From assembly GCF_021155765.1 (NCBI RefSeq), contig NC_060118.1:2356001-2420000 (forward strand): a stretch of DNA of 64,000 nt. The letters run 5' to 3'. The position numbers and the translations under genes were made by a program. This DNA comes from Diprion similis (taxonomy: Eukaryota > Arthropoda > Insecta > Hymenoptera > Diprionidae). Every line of letters starts with the position of its first letter. Position 1 is the stretch's first letter. A model generated the notes under the pieces. That model was not told the origin of the DNA, ran no database searches, and saw only the letters and a program-made list of their open reading frames with translations. Positions 42,997 to 56,600 of this stretch are shown here, in pieces.

Positions 42997-45900
42997 TTAT
43001 TGATGTTTAAAGTGTATCAGTTTTCTGTATTTATGTCGAATAAAATCTTGTCTATGCAGATCGGAAATAAATTTCCCTTCGTGAAACAATCGTATTTTCA
43101 GATATACTTGTATTATCTGTTTGACTAGCTCCACTTTATGATTATCAAAAGCATCTTGCTTTTCTATATGTCGTTGCATATTAGAGCTAGTGAATACATG
43201 GTCGATAACACGTTTGAATACTTTTAATAATAAAACGTTCTTAATATTTTTCGTTACAAAAATAATATTAGTATTTTCTCTTACGATTCTCTCACACTCG
43301 TGTGTAATCTTTCTAACATCTTCAGAAGGGTGGATCAATGAACCTTTATTTTTGAGTTTTATAAGAGCAGAATCAGTCTTATCAGTTTCTAGGGTGAGCA
43401 CACACACATCACACATGTTTTTATTTTTTTTCAATTTTCGAACTACAAATCCGCTGATATAATCAATGACATCCTCTACGTAATCCGTAAGCGACCATAA
43501 AGTAGATATATAATCATGGTCAAAGTCATTGATGTGATCAGTGGGCATAGTACTTTCTAAATCAGCTATTTCACTGCAGAGTGGATATTTTCTTTGTTCA
43601 CTAGAAACGAACAATATTTGTACATCATTTATCAGGCAATTACCCTTTTCTGATGCAGCTATCTCATGCCTAATTATTAATCTTTTATACGCAGCTTCTA
43701 GCTGCTTAGCATCTGGGTTATCATTGAAACCACCTCTGCCCCGTAAAGCACTAAAGAAAGTTTCGATATGGTCCTGACTGATTTTATACGTCAGGAAATA
43801 TTTCAGATCAAGGTTCTTTAAAGTATCGAATAGATCGAACATCACTGTCAGACATACAATAAATCCAACAAACCCTGTTCCACGATTGCTCTCCAAAATC
43901 GGTGTATCCTGCGATGTTCTTAATTTCTTTATATAGTCAATAATATTATTAGCCTGCTCTTTCAATCCATTATAGTTTTCTTCTGTCAGCGCGATGTTCA
44001 AACTTCTAAGTCTTGAAAACCGAGATCTTACATTTAATAAATCAAAAGCATTATTAAACATTAAACAGAACTTTGCTGTTTCAACAGGTGATTGGAATTC
44101 TGCATAGCCTTTTTGATTAACATATTCCAAGGCAACACTTACACTCTCACTGAGAGTTTGTGCCGCCAATTTGACATTCATTACATTACTTCGGAAATCA
44201 ATGTGTTTTTTTCTTAAATTTGTTCCAGCTCGCAAGCCTTCCTTCTGTTCAAAAAGGTGTAACTGTTTAATGTCTTCCCACAATATATCATTGCCATCGC
44301 ACCGCAACACATGTTTATCGCCCAATGTGTTTCGTACCAATTTGATCATGTGACATGGATCAAAAAAGCAAAATACCTTTTCTTTTGTAGATGGGTTGAT
44401 GAAGAATGGCTTGAAATTTCTGCCCAATTCAAAATTAGCTCCCAAACATTTGCACATGTTAAAGTTTTGGCACCATCGAATGTTATAGAAAAGACCTTAG
44501 CACCGGTCTCATTTATTACATCTAAACACTTTTCTAATAGAGTAGCTCTTTCATTCCCAGTTAATGAATTTATCAAAAAATAACCTAAAGGAACTTTCCA
44601 ATTGCTGTTTATACTAACTGCCAAAAAGACGAGAGCATTCTTAGCTTGAGGGGGTTGATCAGAAGAGGAAGTGTTACTGTTCACTCCCAAATCAACAAAA
44701 CCGTAATATTTTTGACCGTCATATGAAACACGCTGTCTGATAGATATTTCATCTATAACTATATTGCACAAAATCGGCTGCACGCTGTTTCTTACTTTAC
44801 ATTTGATTGATTCTAATACTTCTGCGGTAAATCCTGGTCGACCATCAATCACTGAGTACCATTTTCTAATCGTGGAAGCTTCTGGTAGGAGGTTGTGAAA
44901 CGATTTTCGGACATAATTATATGCTTTTGTAGAATAAAAACTTAGAGTCAGTGCGAATGCTACAAGTTCTGGAGAGTACTTTTTTCTTAAACCTTTTTTC
45001 GTTTTAACATTTCGACCACAGGTTCTGGTATTTGGGCCTGGAAAATAATCACAGAGATACGAAACTTATACGGAGAAGATTAATGAAGAACCCCAATATT
45101 TTTGTGTATATAATTATTTTTTCATTGTACAATATTCAATGATCCAATAACTATATAATTCAATAATCTAATAACAATCATATTCAATAATTAAAATACA
45201 TATCATTTATGAATTAACATATATATATTACAAGATGGGTTTACAGTTTTTCTCAATAAGAGTTACTGTAAAAATAAATAATCATACCGTTTCATATCTC
45301 TCCAGTATTTACAACAAATAATGTACAAAATTACTTAAATATACTTTGAATAAATAAATAAAAAATAAATTCATCACACACATTAATTATCTTATTTTAC
45401 AAATTCAATTCAGAGAAACTTGCTCGATTTCACTCCAAACTACCAGTTTATTGACCGGAATTAATTTCATGCAGATAATGTACATTATTATTCAAATTGG
45501 GACACAACAGGGGGTTTGGCCAATTTGTTCCAATTTATTCAGAAATTGATTGTGAGTCTTACCATTAAATCATCAGCTGCTTCTTCTGTTATGAAGTTTT
45601 TATTCTTCAAATGCTGTACTAAACCTTTCAACGTTGTAATACGTTTTCATAAACGTCTTGTGGTCTGCTGTAAGCTCAAAATTTTTGATTTTTGCCTTGC
45701 AATTGTGATTTTTGCTAATGTGACGGCCCGTTTTGCTCTACGTGGCGTAGCCAAATGAGGTGACTTAATATCCCCGACATAACGTGGTTCTTGAAAAAAA
45801 CTATTTTGACCATCAGCCTTGCAAGAAATACCTAATGATTTGGAATAATTGTCAGCTATTATATTAATGTGACTTTATTGACGATAAATTATATAGATAA

Positions 45901-46840
45901 ATTGAGACTTACCTGTACCAGTTATTGTATCGTCTTCAAGATTCCCACATGCAGATACGTTTGATCGTACATCACTCTCTGCAGCAGAATACCTATGTGA
46001 CGGTGGTGTCATAGAAGGAATCTCATCACTCTCTGCTGTAGAATATTTATGTGATGGTGGTGTCATAGCAGGAATCTCATTACCACCTTCTACTGCAATT
46101 GTACATAACAAATAAAGTTTGTTATCATTGTGCAATTAACAGTGTTATTGAAAACAATGGTCTGTACTGTTGAAGACTGCAGATTTCTATATACAAGATC
46201 GTCACATTATTTAATTTATTTTATTGGCTAGTTACCATGCGCCATGGAAAAGAAATGTTTTAACCCATAACTTACCATCATTAATTTCATCAAGTGGCAT
46301 ATTTCGTATTGCAACACTTCTTATACTTGAACATTCTTCATCTACATTCTCCGATTCCCCTGTGTCATCGAATTTAGGATGCTTTGAGACACAATTATCT
46401 TCATCAGCATCGACAATTTGTGCATAATTTCTGAAAGGGTATTCAAAAATCAAAATTCAGCCAGACGTAATGCCTTATATTTCATGCTAATAATGGACGA
46501 ACCTCCTTCCTAATATTGGATGATGTACGCTTGGTACAGCATGCTTTTTCAATTTGTTTCTCACACTTCCGACTGGGTGAAGATAATCTTCTGCCAGAAA
46601 GTGAGAAGAGCACAAATAATTCGTATGGCAAACAAAATTAGCTTCCCCGATATTTGCAGACTGGCAAAATTCTTTCCATTTTTCACGTAGTACGACGTCT
46701 TTTGGAAATCTAAAGTATAAAAATAACACTATAACCTAAAAAGTTCATTGGTCTTATCAAAAACATTACTATTGATTTACTTACGCATGATACGATACTG
46801 TTGCTGTTGTTTGTCCGCACAAAATGCACTTACGTGTCAT
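42997..46840 (-). pseudogene. P-element transposase with THAP domain, six exons, broken
   Basis: Exons on the minus strand are 46785-46840, 46503-46709, 46276-46430, 45913-46092, 45563-45831 and 42997-45037, with matched splice phases. Exons 1-2 encode a THAP zinc finger (CILC, then YLCSSHF, ending AVPS). Exon 4 holds two near-identical 19-residue repeats (EIPxMTPPSHxYSxAESD). The last exon holds the RNase H-like catalytic core (IDEISIR; TFDGAKT; QDHIETFFSALRGRGG) and the P-type segment DPCHMIKLVRN. Breaks: TGA at 45647-45649, a frameshift in an A-run near 44998, and a frameshift near 44460. P transposases are GTP-dependent, and this copy is inactive as read. Confidence 0.88.
45913..46092 (-). 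repeat. Internal 57-bp tandem duplication in transposase exon 4
   Basis: Two successive units read EIPAMTPPSHKYSTAESD and EIPSMTPPSHRYSAAESD. The duplication keeps the frame and lies in the linker between the THAP finger and the core. The nucleotide copies differ at few positions, mostly silent or conservative. Confidence 0.7.
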
Positions 46841-46944
46841 CACTCTTTTCAATATATTTCAAATTTGTCTACACACTCTAAAATCACTGAAAAACACACG
46901 CCGGTAACCCTTGGTTACTCTTATAAGCTATGAGTGGATCGTCG

Positions 46945-47069
46945 CGGGGAGGTGAGCTAGAGGGGAGATGGACGTTACGAACGCAGATAGAAATATATCT
47001 CTGTCTCAACATGTTGGCGACAGCCCAACAACCGTATTCCCCTTCCAGTAAACATATCCCATAGAACTT
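46945..47069 (-). repeat. P-element right terminal and subterminal inverted repeat
   Basis: Reverse complement of the left arm: gttacgaacgcagatag, caacatgttgg and ccccttccagt, ending atcccatagaactt at 47069. Confidence 0.75.
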
Positions 47070-48559
47070 CAGCTTAGGCCGGTCCACGGACTTATGGACG
47101 GAGCATTCCGTTGCGGGGGTATCCCAAAAGACGGAAGGGGAATCGGCTCGATCAGCCATCTTAAGGCCCCGCTGACCTGGCATGTCATATACATATTTCG
47201 TGACGTCAGAAGCGGGGAAATTGGGTGAAAACGCCTATACGAATCCTGCGATAACGAAAGTATGAATCTTACTCGGAAATATTTTAAATCGTAGCTTGAA
47301 TAATAGTGTACGTGTTAATCTCAGTCACTGCTCAGGCAAATCGCTGATAATGTTTATAATAAAGAATGATGAAGTGAATAAAATCACGCGACAACAAACA
47401 TGGCCGATCGGAGCTACCGCATGTTGAATATTCACTGATTGCACTGTTCCACAATTTCTTTCACCCTCGCCAGGGAGATTCACACGTACAAAAGCACACA
47501 CGTTATCCGGGAAAATTTATACTATCAGTTATTTCTTTGTAAACATGGCTCGATTCGTATACGCGTTTTTCATGTGACAGCAGCCCGTTTATGGTCCACA
47601 AGAAGTATGTTCCGATCTGTAACTGACATCATTGGTTGGATCTAACAGAACAAGCCAATGAAATCAGCGGCCTTAGTTCACCGTTCAACGTTCAGAGGCG
47701 CTGCACGTATTTATGACGTCACGATTTGATATTTTCAAGTCAGGTCAGCGGCGCCTTAATCGGTATTGGCGACCCACAACTACTGTCCAGCTAAACATCT
47801 GCGATAATCTCTAGTGGCAGTTGTTGGGAATTTTCGTGGAGTGCCGCTCGATGTCACAGAGTGCCGCTCCGACGACACACAGTGCCGCTCGACGTCACGC
47901 TGTCTAACCAGTTGAATATCCCTAGATGCAATAACAACTTGGAGCATATACAGTATATGCTCCAAGAATGATAATAATTACGTTAAACAAAAACTCAATA
48001 GCAAATTCGCAAGATTTTACTATCAAAGAGAACCATCACACTGCAATATTGGGCACTTTCTTTTTAAATCAGATTTCTGGCATAAATCGACACTGAGTGA
48101 TTTAATTGGTCAGATCTAACAGAATAGGCCAATAAAGTATCTTGGTGTTGTGCTGTGTCGGAAAATTGATGTAACCTATCTAACTATAAACATCAAGCAG
48201 ACACGGAGTATTAAAGAATCATATGATACTACTATACATTATGTACATACTAGTATATATACTATCGTAAAGTACTACATAAAACAATATATAACGGAGT
48301 ATTTAAAAAAAATCGGATATTTATTTTTCAAATAACATTGAAAAATCATCAGAGTGTCCCTAAACAAGGGCCCTGTAAAGATATGAGCCTTTAATATTAT
48401 TATTTAAATATAGCGTTTCTCAATTTTCTATTTCCCTCTAAATAAGATGGGAAAATTTTTTTCCTAACTTTGGAGTTTTATTACTCATAAACGAACCCCT
48501 CTTTCGTGCTAACCAAGCCGCTTCTCTCCTAAGCCGTGCTTTAATTATACAATTTCAAT
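47070..48559. other. Upstream flank of NELF-A, with small repeats
   Basis: Holds an imperfect inverted pair (ccttaaggccccgctgacctg at about 47160, and its complement near 47745), so a short element may span about 47145-47765. Three 20-21-bp tandem units of agtgccgctcgacgtcac lie at 47840-47900. Two copies of an attggt...gatctaacagaa...gccaat hairpin sit at 47630-47660 and 48105-48133. The NELF-A promoter must lie in the last few hundred bases. No TATA box was identified. Confidence 0.45.
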
Positions 48560-48769
48560 ATGGCGAACGTGCGAGATAGTGATACGTCGTTGTGGCTTCA
48601 TAATAAGCTCGGCACATCGAATGATAGCTGGACTGGCAGCTCAATTTGTTCCCAATTGAACGCAGAAGTTTTGCGAAACATAAAAGATTGTTTTCCGGAT
48701 TTGCAAACGCAAGTTAAGCTCAAACTACTCCTCTCTTTCTTTCACCTACAGAGGCGCAATGTCGAAGAA
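48560..48769 (+). CDS. Nelf-A: NELF-A exon 1
   Basis: Start codon in tcaatATGGCG. Encodes residues 1-70 (MANVRDSDTSLWLHNKLG...RRNVEE) and ends at donor GAAGAA|GTATGT in phase 0. Confidence 0.95.
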
Positions 48770-51700
48770 GTATGTATCGTTAATACAAAATAGTCGATAA
48801 GTATTCATATTTTGCTACCATTTTCACAATTGAACTTGATGTCCATGTACAAAGACTTTTCTGTCAATTCATTCAATCTGTTTTAACGATTTCTGTTACA
48901 CCCAACCTGTCAGTTGTATGGAGAATGTGGTTCTTCATGCAGATGCCACATCCCCCGTTTTCCAATTATTAAGTATGAAAATTTCGTTGTACACTATCTG
49001 CGAGAAACATAGTCAATCTTCTCTTACTAGTTTCGCAACAGTTCAGTTGGTGCAAACATTCTATACAATGAGAAAATGTGAACTATCAGGGATCGGGTTT
49101 CATTTCTTAACCTGTAGAGGATGGGGATTTGGGATTCTTCACCTCCTTGAGAAAATGCATAAAAATGGCATCCAATATAATCAAACCATCATGTGTAAAG
49201 CGTCGATAATGCGTCACCTCCGTATATAGGTGGTCTCAACCTCTAAAGGTTAAAGTGTCTATCTGTACTACAGACTGAACCTTCTGGGAATACTCCGGAC
49301 TTACTTAGTGTTGAACTGTCCCGAACTTTTTTTCAAAACATCAGACTGGAGTGCCTGAAAGATTATTTCTGACATGCCAAAGTTGAGTGATAAAGGTTAG
49401 ATCCAATTAGACTTTTGTTGTACCTTTGTTAGAGTATCAGTAAATAATCCTATTCTGTCACTATCTAAAACCATAATATACACCAGAGGTTTGCAATACG
49501 CATCCGGTGTCTGTTATCCTCAGAGGTTGTGTTTCCAGAATTTTCTATTCACTTAAAAATAGACGTGCCTTAAAAACTTGTTCGAACACTTTAAAATTTT
49601 GGAAAGACTCCTGACAGGTGAACATTTGGCATGTATGTTCTGCGTAAGTCCACTCTGTAGTGCAAATAGACACAGCGTTTATTCATACTGTGGATATTCA
49701 CTGGTGGAGTGGCTGCATGTGAGTCATTACAGACATGCCAGAGCTGTATATTGTTTATACCAAAATTTACTGTAGCTTGACCAAGTCGCTCTCCCCTAGT
49801 ATTATAACTAATTCTGATGTTTTAAAACAGACACGGATAATGTGATTTGTAATGTTCTTGAAATTCCAAACGTTTTTTTTTACCAAAAATTTTATTGACC
49901 TTACGCCACGTTAGTTGTTTCGCAAAATTTTTCCACTGTGCACAATTTGAGTTCACAATTATACATAGTTTTCCCCACAATTAGTATGAATTGATAAATA
50001 AATAATTTAATTTGTGGAAACATTTTGAAGCAGACTTGTACAATGTAAGTTACTTGAATTTCATGAGGTTGAAGTTAATAACGTTAATATGAGGATGCCA
50101 ATTTAGGAGATATCTTTATTTCGCAACTTAAGAGCTGTCTGAAATTTAGGAAACCGTATTAGAGTACAACATAAGCATGTAACAGAATTTTTTTTCAGTC
50201 AGTCTGAAATTGCACAATATTGATTTTTTCATCAATGTATACTAACTTCAACTTCAGTGAATTTTCGTTGGAACGAACATTTGGAATATCGAACCTCTGA
50301 GTTGTACCTTATGTGTATGTTACGGTTTCGGAAAACAACGAAATCTGCGTAAGAGATGTCAAATTTATCCTAATTTTACCTGTATGGCTCTCACGTGACT
50401 TGCATGCAGTTATTTTACTGTACAAATATACACCTTATTACTTTTATACTGCATTCATTTGTATAACAAAGTATAAAACTGCAGCTATCAGATAAATGAT
50501 GTAGCAACTGGATGTATTATAGAGCAAGAGCCCGTGAACCCCAGACCTTCGTTATTTAATAAATGCTGAAAGTTTGTCAGGGCATGCTCCCAACACAGGT
50601 AAGAACGGTGGACCATTATGAAGTTTGGGTTACCGTGGCTTTGGCAGGTAAACGGTACTAAAGGTGTGTAAAATATCGATCTAAATTCATCAAATAATGA
50701 AGTGTGATTTTTTGGTATTACCTTCAGAAGATTATTAAAAATCACGTCATTCATTGCCAGACACTTAACATCGTGCCAACCCTTTGCCAGACACCCTTAA
50801 TGTTCATGAAATTATAATTCTACTTACGTTATAGTATAAAAGCTGATTTTTATATATAATACTTGGGTAATAATTAGATGATGTTTCCTCATCAGCCAGA
50901 CATTTTTGATAGTTCCAACCCCTCGCCAGACAAGCATGTAGGGTAGCTGTAAGAGCGAGCACGAGCAGTATATATATGGGTGGATGCGAGTGAGATGGCG
51001 AGTTAGGTCTATCGCGATCCCTCACTGCGCAGTTGTTATTTCTACTGCGCATGTATTGTTTAGTACTTAGTACATGTTTACTCAGCTAAAATAATCTTAT
51101 ATGCTATCTTCAAGTATTATTAATTTAATATTCATTATTGATCAACAACATAAAATATTTCGAATATATACAGACTATAAAGTTTATTCAACATCATTAG
51201 TGTATGATATGTACATTATATATTTACAATTTGTTCCAAAAATGCGTTGTTCAAATAATGTTACAGATTTAATGTCTGAACACTTTCTTAAGATTTCATA
51301 TTACAGGTCAATGACCATTTACAAACGTAATTGTTAATAAATATCTGTTGAACCATTCGAACTGAAATCTATGATGTTTGGAGATCTTTATAGCGAACAA
51401 AATAAGGTCAAGGACATGACATTTAGATAAAAAAAAGCCAGAGTGTAATCATTTTGAACATACTAATTATAAAACCTTTTCTTAAATTGTGGATACCTCC
51501 CATTAAATTGTGATGTGAGAATTTGCTTCAATTCATTTCTAGTACCTTGCAGGAATATGGTTTTATTCGTGTTTACTATCATTGACACAAAAAACATAGT
51601 TGGAGATTTTTCTTAACAGATTCTTATCTTTTATTAATTCTGATTTCTGGTAGTATGGCTGATTCATTTTGAAGTCGAAGTTTACAATCTCCAAAAGAAG

Positions 51701-53591
51701 AGAAAAAGTCAATAAAATAACACTAGCTAATTTTGAACGATCAAGCATGATTCTAAACTCAATTTGTCGTTAATACTGAGTTCAGATAACATGGTGTCTA
51801 GTGATCCCGAAAGTCCTTGAATTTTGCTTGTCCTCAAAAAATCCTGTAAATATCCTTGAATTTCTTCGTGTACTGGAAATATTCTATTTTTAATGTTTGC
51901 TACGAAAGATAAATTAATATTCACTGAGTAACTGTTTCTAAAAAGTAGATTTCCGTTTCGAATTTCGTTTTTCGTTTTTCCCCACTAACGGGTTGTAGTA
52001 GAAATAACATACATTTTGTACGTCGCGCCGATTTTGTACAGTGCTCTCTGTCGTCACAGTTCACGAATTTTCCAATTTGACTATGCGTTAAGGTAATATT
52101 CAGGTAGTAATGATGATTTTCGTGTATTTTTATTTTTCCTGAATGTCCCTGAGTAACTTGGAAATATCCTCGAATTTGTTATAGGTTTTTTACTAGACAC
52201 CATGGATAAGAAGTTTTTTAAATGTAGTTGAATCTTAGTAAGTTAATTTGAGGCTCATTGTCAGTACTTGTGACAAGCTGGGTCCTTAATTAGGCTTGAT
52301 CAATTAAAACTTGAGATACATACCATTTTGGAATTTAGAACTACTGACTGGAATTCATGAAATGTATTTGAAAATCAATGGTACCATGGGCCTCAGAAGT
52401 TTTCAAATACCCCATCGACTTGATGTTTCAACTACTCATAGTGAACATATTTTTTCGAACACAGTGGCGTATCGAGTTGGAGGAAATCATCGAAGTGGCG
52501 TCACTGGACAATGAGTTATGGGTATCAATGCTATCCGAAGCGATGAAAACATTTCCATCTACAGGCTCATTGAACACTGACATATCAGATCTTGATGAGC
52601 ATCGTCCAATATTTGGTGAACTAGTCAACGACCTGAGAAAGTTGGTCAAAAAACAATGTGACGCAGCTATGCTTCCGCTAGAATGCCACTATTTGAATAA
52701 AACAGCATTGACATCAGTCGTTGGGCAGCAACCAACATCTATCAAACATTTCACGCTCAAGAGGAAACCCAAGAGTGCTGCTCTGCGTGCGGAATTGTTA
52801 CAGAAGAGTGCAGATGCAGCCAGTAATCTGAAGAAAAGTGCAGCCCCAACTGTACCAGTACGAAGTCGTGGAATGCCCAGGAAAATGACTGATACGAGTG
52901 AGATTCATTACCATCTAACACTTGAAACCATCTAACACTAGTGTGCATCTCTAGAATAGAATCGAAGGAGTTGAGTTTGCAGAAAATAAGTATGTCAATG
53001 CTGTGTCAACACTCGTACATTACTTGTAATAATGATCTTGGATAAAGATTTTTTTGAATAGTCCCACTTTCTACCACCAGTTTGATTGTTGTGTAACAGG
53101 GTTAAAGTTTATAACTTTAATGTAATGAAACCTCCAGAAAAAAATCGAAATATTCAAAGTTTCGAATTGTTTTATTTAAATTTGATGTTAGTATAATCTC
53201 GAATATTCATATATTCAAAGATTCGAATGTCATAAAAAAAAAGTCTGGCATTATAGTGACAATAGGTCATTGCGGAGTGAAATCTTCTAAATATACTGAA
53301 CATTTCATAATACGATTTAAAATGAAAAATCAACTTCTAAAACTCTTGTTCCAAATTTCAGTGATTTTTTTTGTCACCTTTTCCAGGAATTAGGGACTAC
53401 CTATGTGTTGATTACATCAAGGAAAACATACTTATTCTCCAACAAGATGTTGTGAGTTACGGATCAAGTGTTTGATCACTACTGACACAACTGTTTACTG
53501 TTAGGGTGAACTATAATTACCTTTTCAATTTGCTCAAAAAAAGTAAAAAAAAAAATTTCATGTTACAGTTCACCTAAATCAGTTTTGTATA

Positions 53592-53658
<67 letters not shown>

Positions 53659-56600
53659 GCTACATGACGTTCATTCCCCCAATCACTGATTTTCATATAA
53701 AAATTGTGACATTAAAACAATCATGGCTCTTTTTAGCGCCTTTGAAAGGAATACCGAGCAGAGTTCCAACCAGTGGATTTCGCTCGCCTTCTCTAACAAG
53801 TCCATCAATGTCTAATCGGACTCCAATTGGAAGTCGGATTCGAAAAGATGGTGGAATAAAGCTTCTGGATATAAATGAACAACCCCTAGGGTATGCGCAA
53901 GCTAAGAAACGTAAACGTATGCTGGAGTTGGAGGAGCAGCACAAGAAAGCGGCCGAAGCTCAAGCAGTTGCTGCTGCAACTGCTGCTACGGTAGCGCCTA
54001 CCTCGCCGGAAACACCTGCCACTCCGGAGTATGCGCAGGGATTGGCTCCTTTAAATCCTCCTGCAACCCCTGTTGCACCTACACAACCATACGCTACACC
54101 TAGTAGTACACCGACAACTGGTGTGGCAACTATCGCAGCGCAAACGCGTAAGTTAGCATTCTGTTATGACCTTCAGTATGAATGGAGGAAGTTCAGCAAA
54201 CACCAGTTTTTGAGCCACCATCAATTTTGCGCAACTTTTGCGATTTTATTGCTATGAGCATTTGATATTTGATATTTATTCAGACTATAGGTAATATTTA
54301 TACATCTATATTTTTATTTTCCTTTTGAATTATTCCTACGATCGGTAACAAATTACTTGTGTAATCACATTCAGAAGGTTCAAAAACTTGGTAGCTTTCG
54401 GTATACCAATGCACATAAGGACTATATTGTGAATTTTTCATGGGAACTCCGTAAATGATCAGTATTAATATTTTTATCTTTGTTTAAAATTTTTTCTATG
54501 ATTGCGCGACCTCCAGAAATCCTCTCGAATAAAAATACCTTTTCAAACAATTTGTTTAGCCTACGAATTTTCAAATCAACCTAAAAAAATCGATTTTGAC
54601 AAAGCACAAATGAAATTAACTTCAGAGTAGTAGTTTTAGTTTTTTTTTTTTAATCGGATTTTCCATTTTCGTACTGATATATTACATGCCATAGTTCAGA
54701 GATTGCTACTGTAATTTATACCTGATGTAGAAATTGTAATTTGCACTTTAAAAATTCATTACAAAACCGATTGTGTAAAAGGCGAGTTTATTCTCATCCA
54801 CTCGCCGACTCTCGTCATCTCAGACTTGATTGCTGAATCTTTTACATCGTTTCAAATTGGAAACTAAACAATACTTAATTTTGACGACAATTTGCAAACT
54901 TTTTAAGAAATATTTGGAGACTCACAGGCTGAAAACGAGTCGTTGAAAAAAAATTGAGATTATTTTAAAATATGAAATATCGCAGTTTATTGATTACTGA
55001 GTTACATCTAATTTGCTTTGGTCTTAATTATTTCATATTTCTTCTTTCAGTTTCCACACCTATAGCACCTGCAACACCAAGTTCGACATTGCCAGTAGTC
55101 AATCCAACAACATCAACTATTCTTGAGAGTTCACCTGTCAATATACAAATTGTCAGACCAACTCAAACTATAACACAAATTCGAATACAAACTACGGCAC
55201 CACCGGCTACTGCAGCTGCTAATACTAGAAAAGGACTGTCTCTCACGGTAACATTGTTATTTTATCTACTTGTTTCCTACAGTGTTTGATAACAGTAAAT
55301 TCATTTTTATCCTTCTTAACTATTAATGGGACATTATCATTCAAATTAGATGAGATTTTGATGGCGAACTTTAATTTAATTTTTTTTGTTTTTAATACAA
55401 TTTCAACTATCGAAAGAAACTTACAATGAGGTGGATAGTTAGACCTAACAAATGGCTATCAGGATCTATACCTATTCCTAGGCACAATGTTGATTTAGCC
55501 TCTTTGAGGTTTAATATTCTCGTTTTGCATGGTGATACATTGCTACTTCTCTGCGTGAGGATGAATTCTCACTCGGCAAACTGAAAATATTCATTGCATG
55601 AATGACCACATATGACGTGTGAATGCACGGGTATGTGTGTGACAACTTTCACGTACTTACCTATCAGATTCGTATTGAAGTAAGTTTCTGTAAGAACAGG
55701 AAAAGCATGAGTCTATTCATTCATACGTTAATTTTATCGTTTATTGAATAATTTAATGTGAAAAAATCACCAGAAAAGATAGTGAAAGATGTAGCCTATT
55801 TTTCAGTCAGCATTTATCAGCCAAGAACTGAGAATGCTGTAATTTTTTGGATGCACGTAACTGCTGAAAATCTGAGGCTCTTCCACTATTTTCAAACAAC
55901 CTATGAAAGTTTTCTGTACTTCAAAACTGCTATATTTATAGTCAATTTCCATGATTCGAATATTTTTAAACTAAAATATGTAACTAAATTTCCTAATTCT
56001 TAATTAATACAACTACGAAAGCATGATAACTTGACATTCTTGAGTATTTTGAATTCAAACCAACTGTTATATACGTTTTCTAGGTGGCTCAAGCCAATAG
56101 TACACGACATATATTTGAAAAAATCCGAAGAAATTCTGTGCATCGACTGTCTAAAATGAATATATGAATTATTCAACCATAATAAGACAAGTCGATTTAC
56201 AAAGGGCATAGCCGAATAAGCATGCCAAAAGTGCCCTTTCACCAAACGGATTCTGCCTACGACTAACTTTTTTCTGTTGGTAAATGACCAACCCATGCCA
56301 AATTTTAGCCTTCTAACTCCATTTTGCTCGAAGTTATCGCAAAAAACGTGATTTTCAGTTTTTTCGCTATAACTCCGCTATTTCAAATCGAAAAATTTCG
56401 CAAAAAATCACAATTCTAGCAGACGTCTGTACACATATCAAGGATTTTTTTCAGATTTTTCGGTAGCAGCCTGGACCTTCCAAAACCTTTTAAACATTTA
56501 GATCGCTGGTTTCCGGTGGATTTTGAAAAGATACCACCTCGATTTTATCACAGTATAAACATCTGCATTCGTGTGATTTTTCGTAATTTTTTCAAAATTT

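Larger units (their letters stand above)
42648..47069. mobile_element. P-element (THAP-type), about 4.4 kb, decayed
   Basis: Left tip aagttctatgatatccactggaaggggaat and right tip (reverse) aagttctatgggatat...actggaaggggaat are inverted repeats. A second conserved subterminal block (caacatgttgagacaaagatatatctctatc) lies on each side, giving imperfect ~130-bp arms. The interior encodes a P-type transposase on the minus strand. No matching 8-bp target duplication could be read at the two tips. Confidence 0.85.

Noticed and set aside
43190..44583. Plus-strand frames inside the P transposase
   Set aside because: Shadows of the minus-strand transposase frame.
48918..49229. 103-codon frame in NELF-A intron 1
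   Set aside because: No conserved content and no matching splice phases to neighbouring exons.
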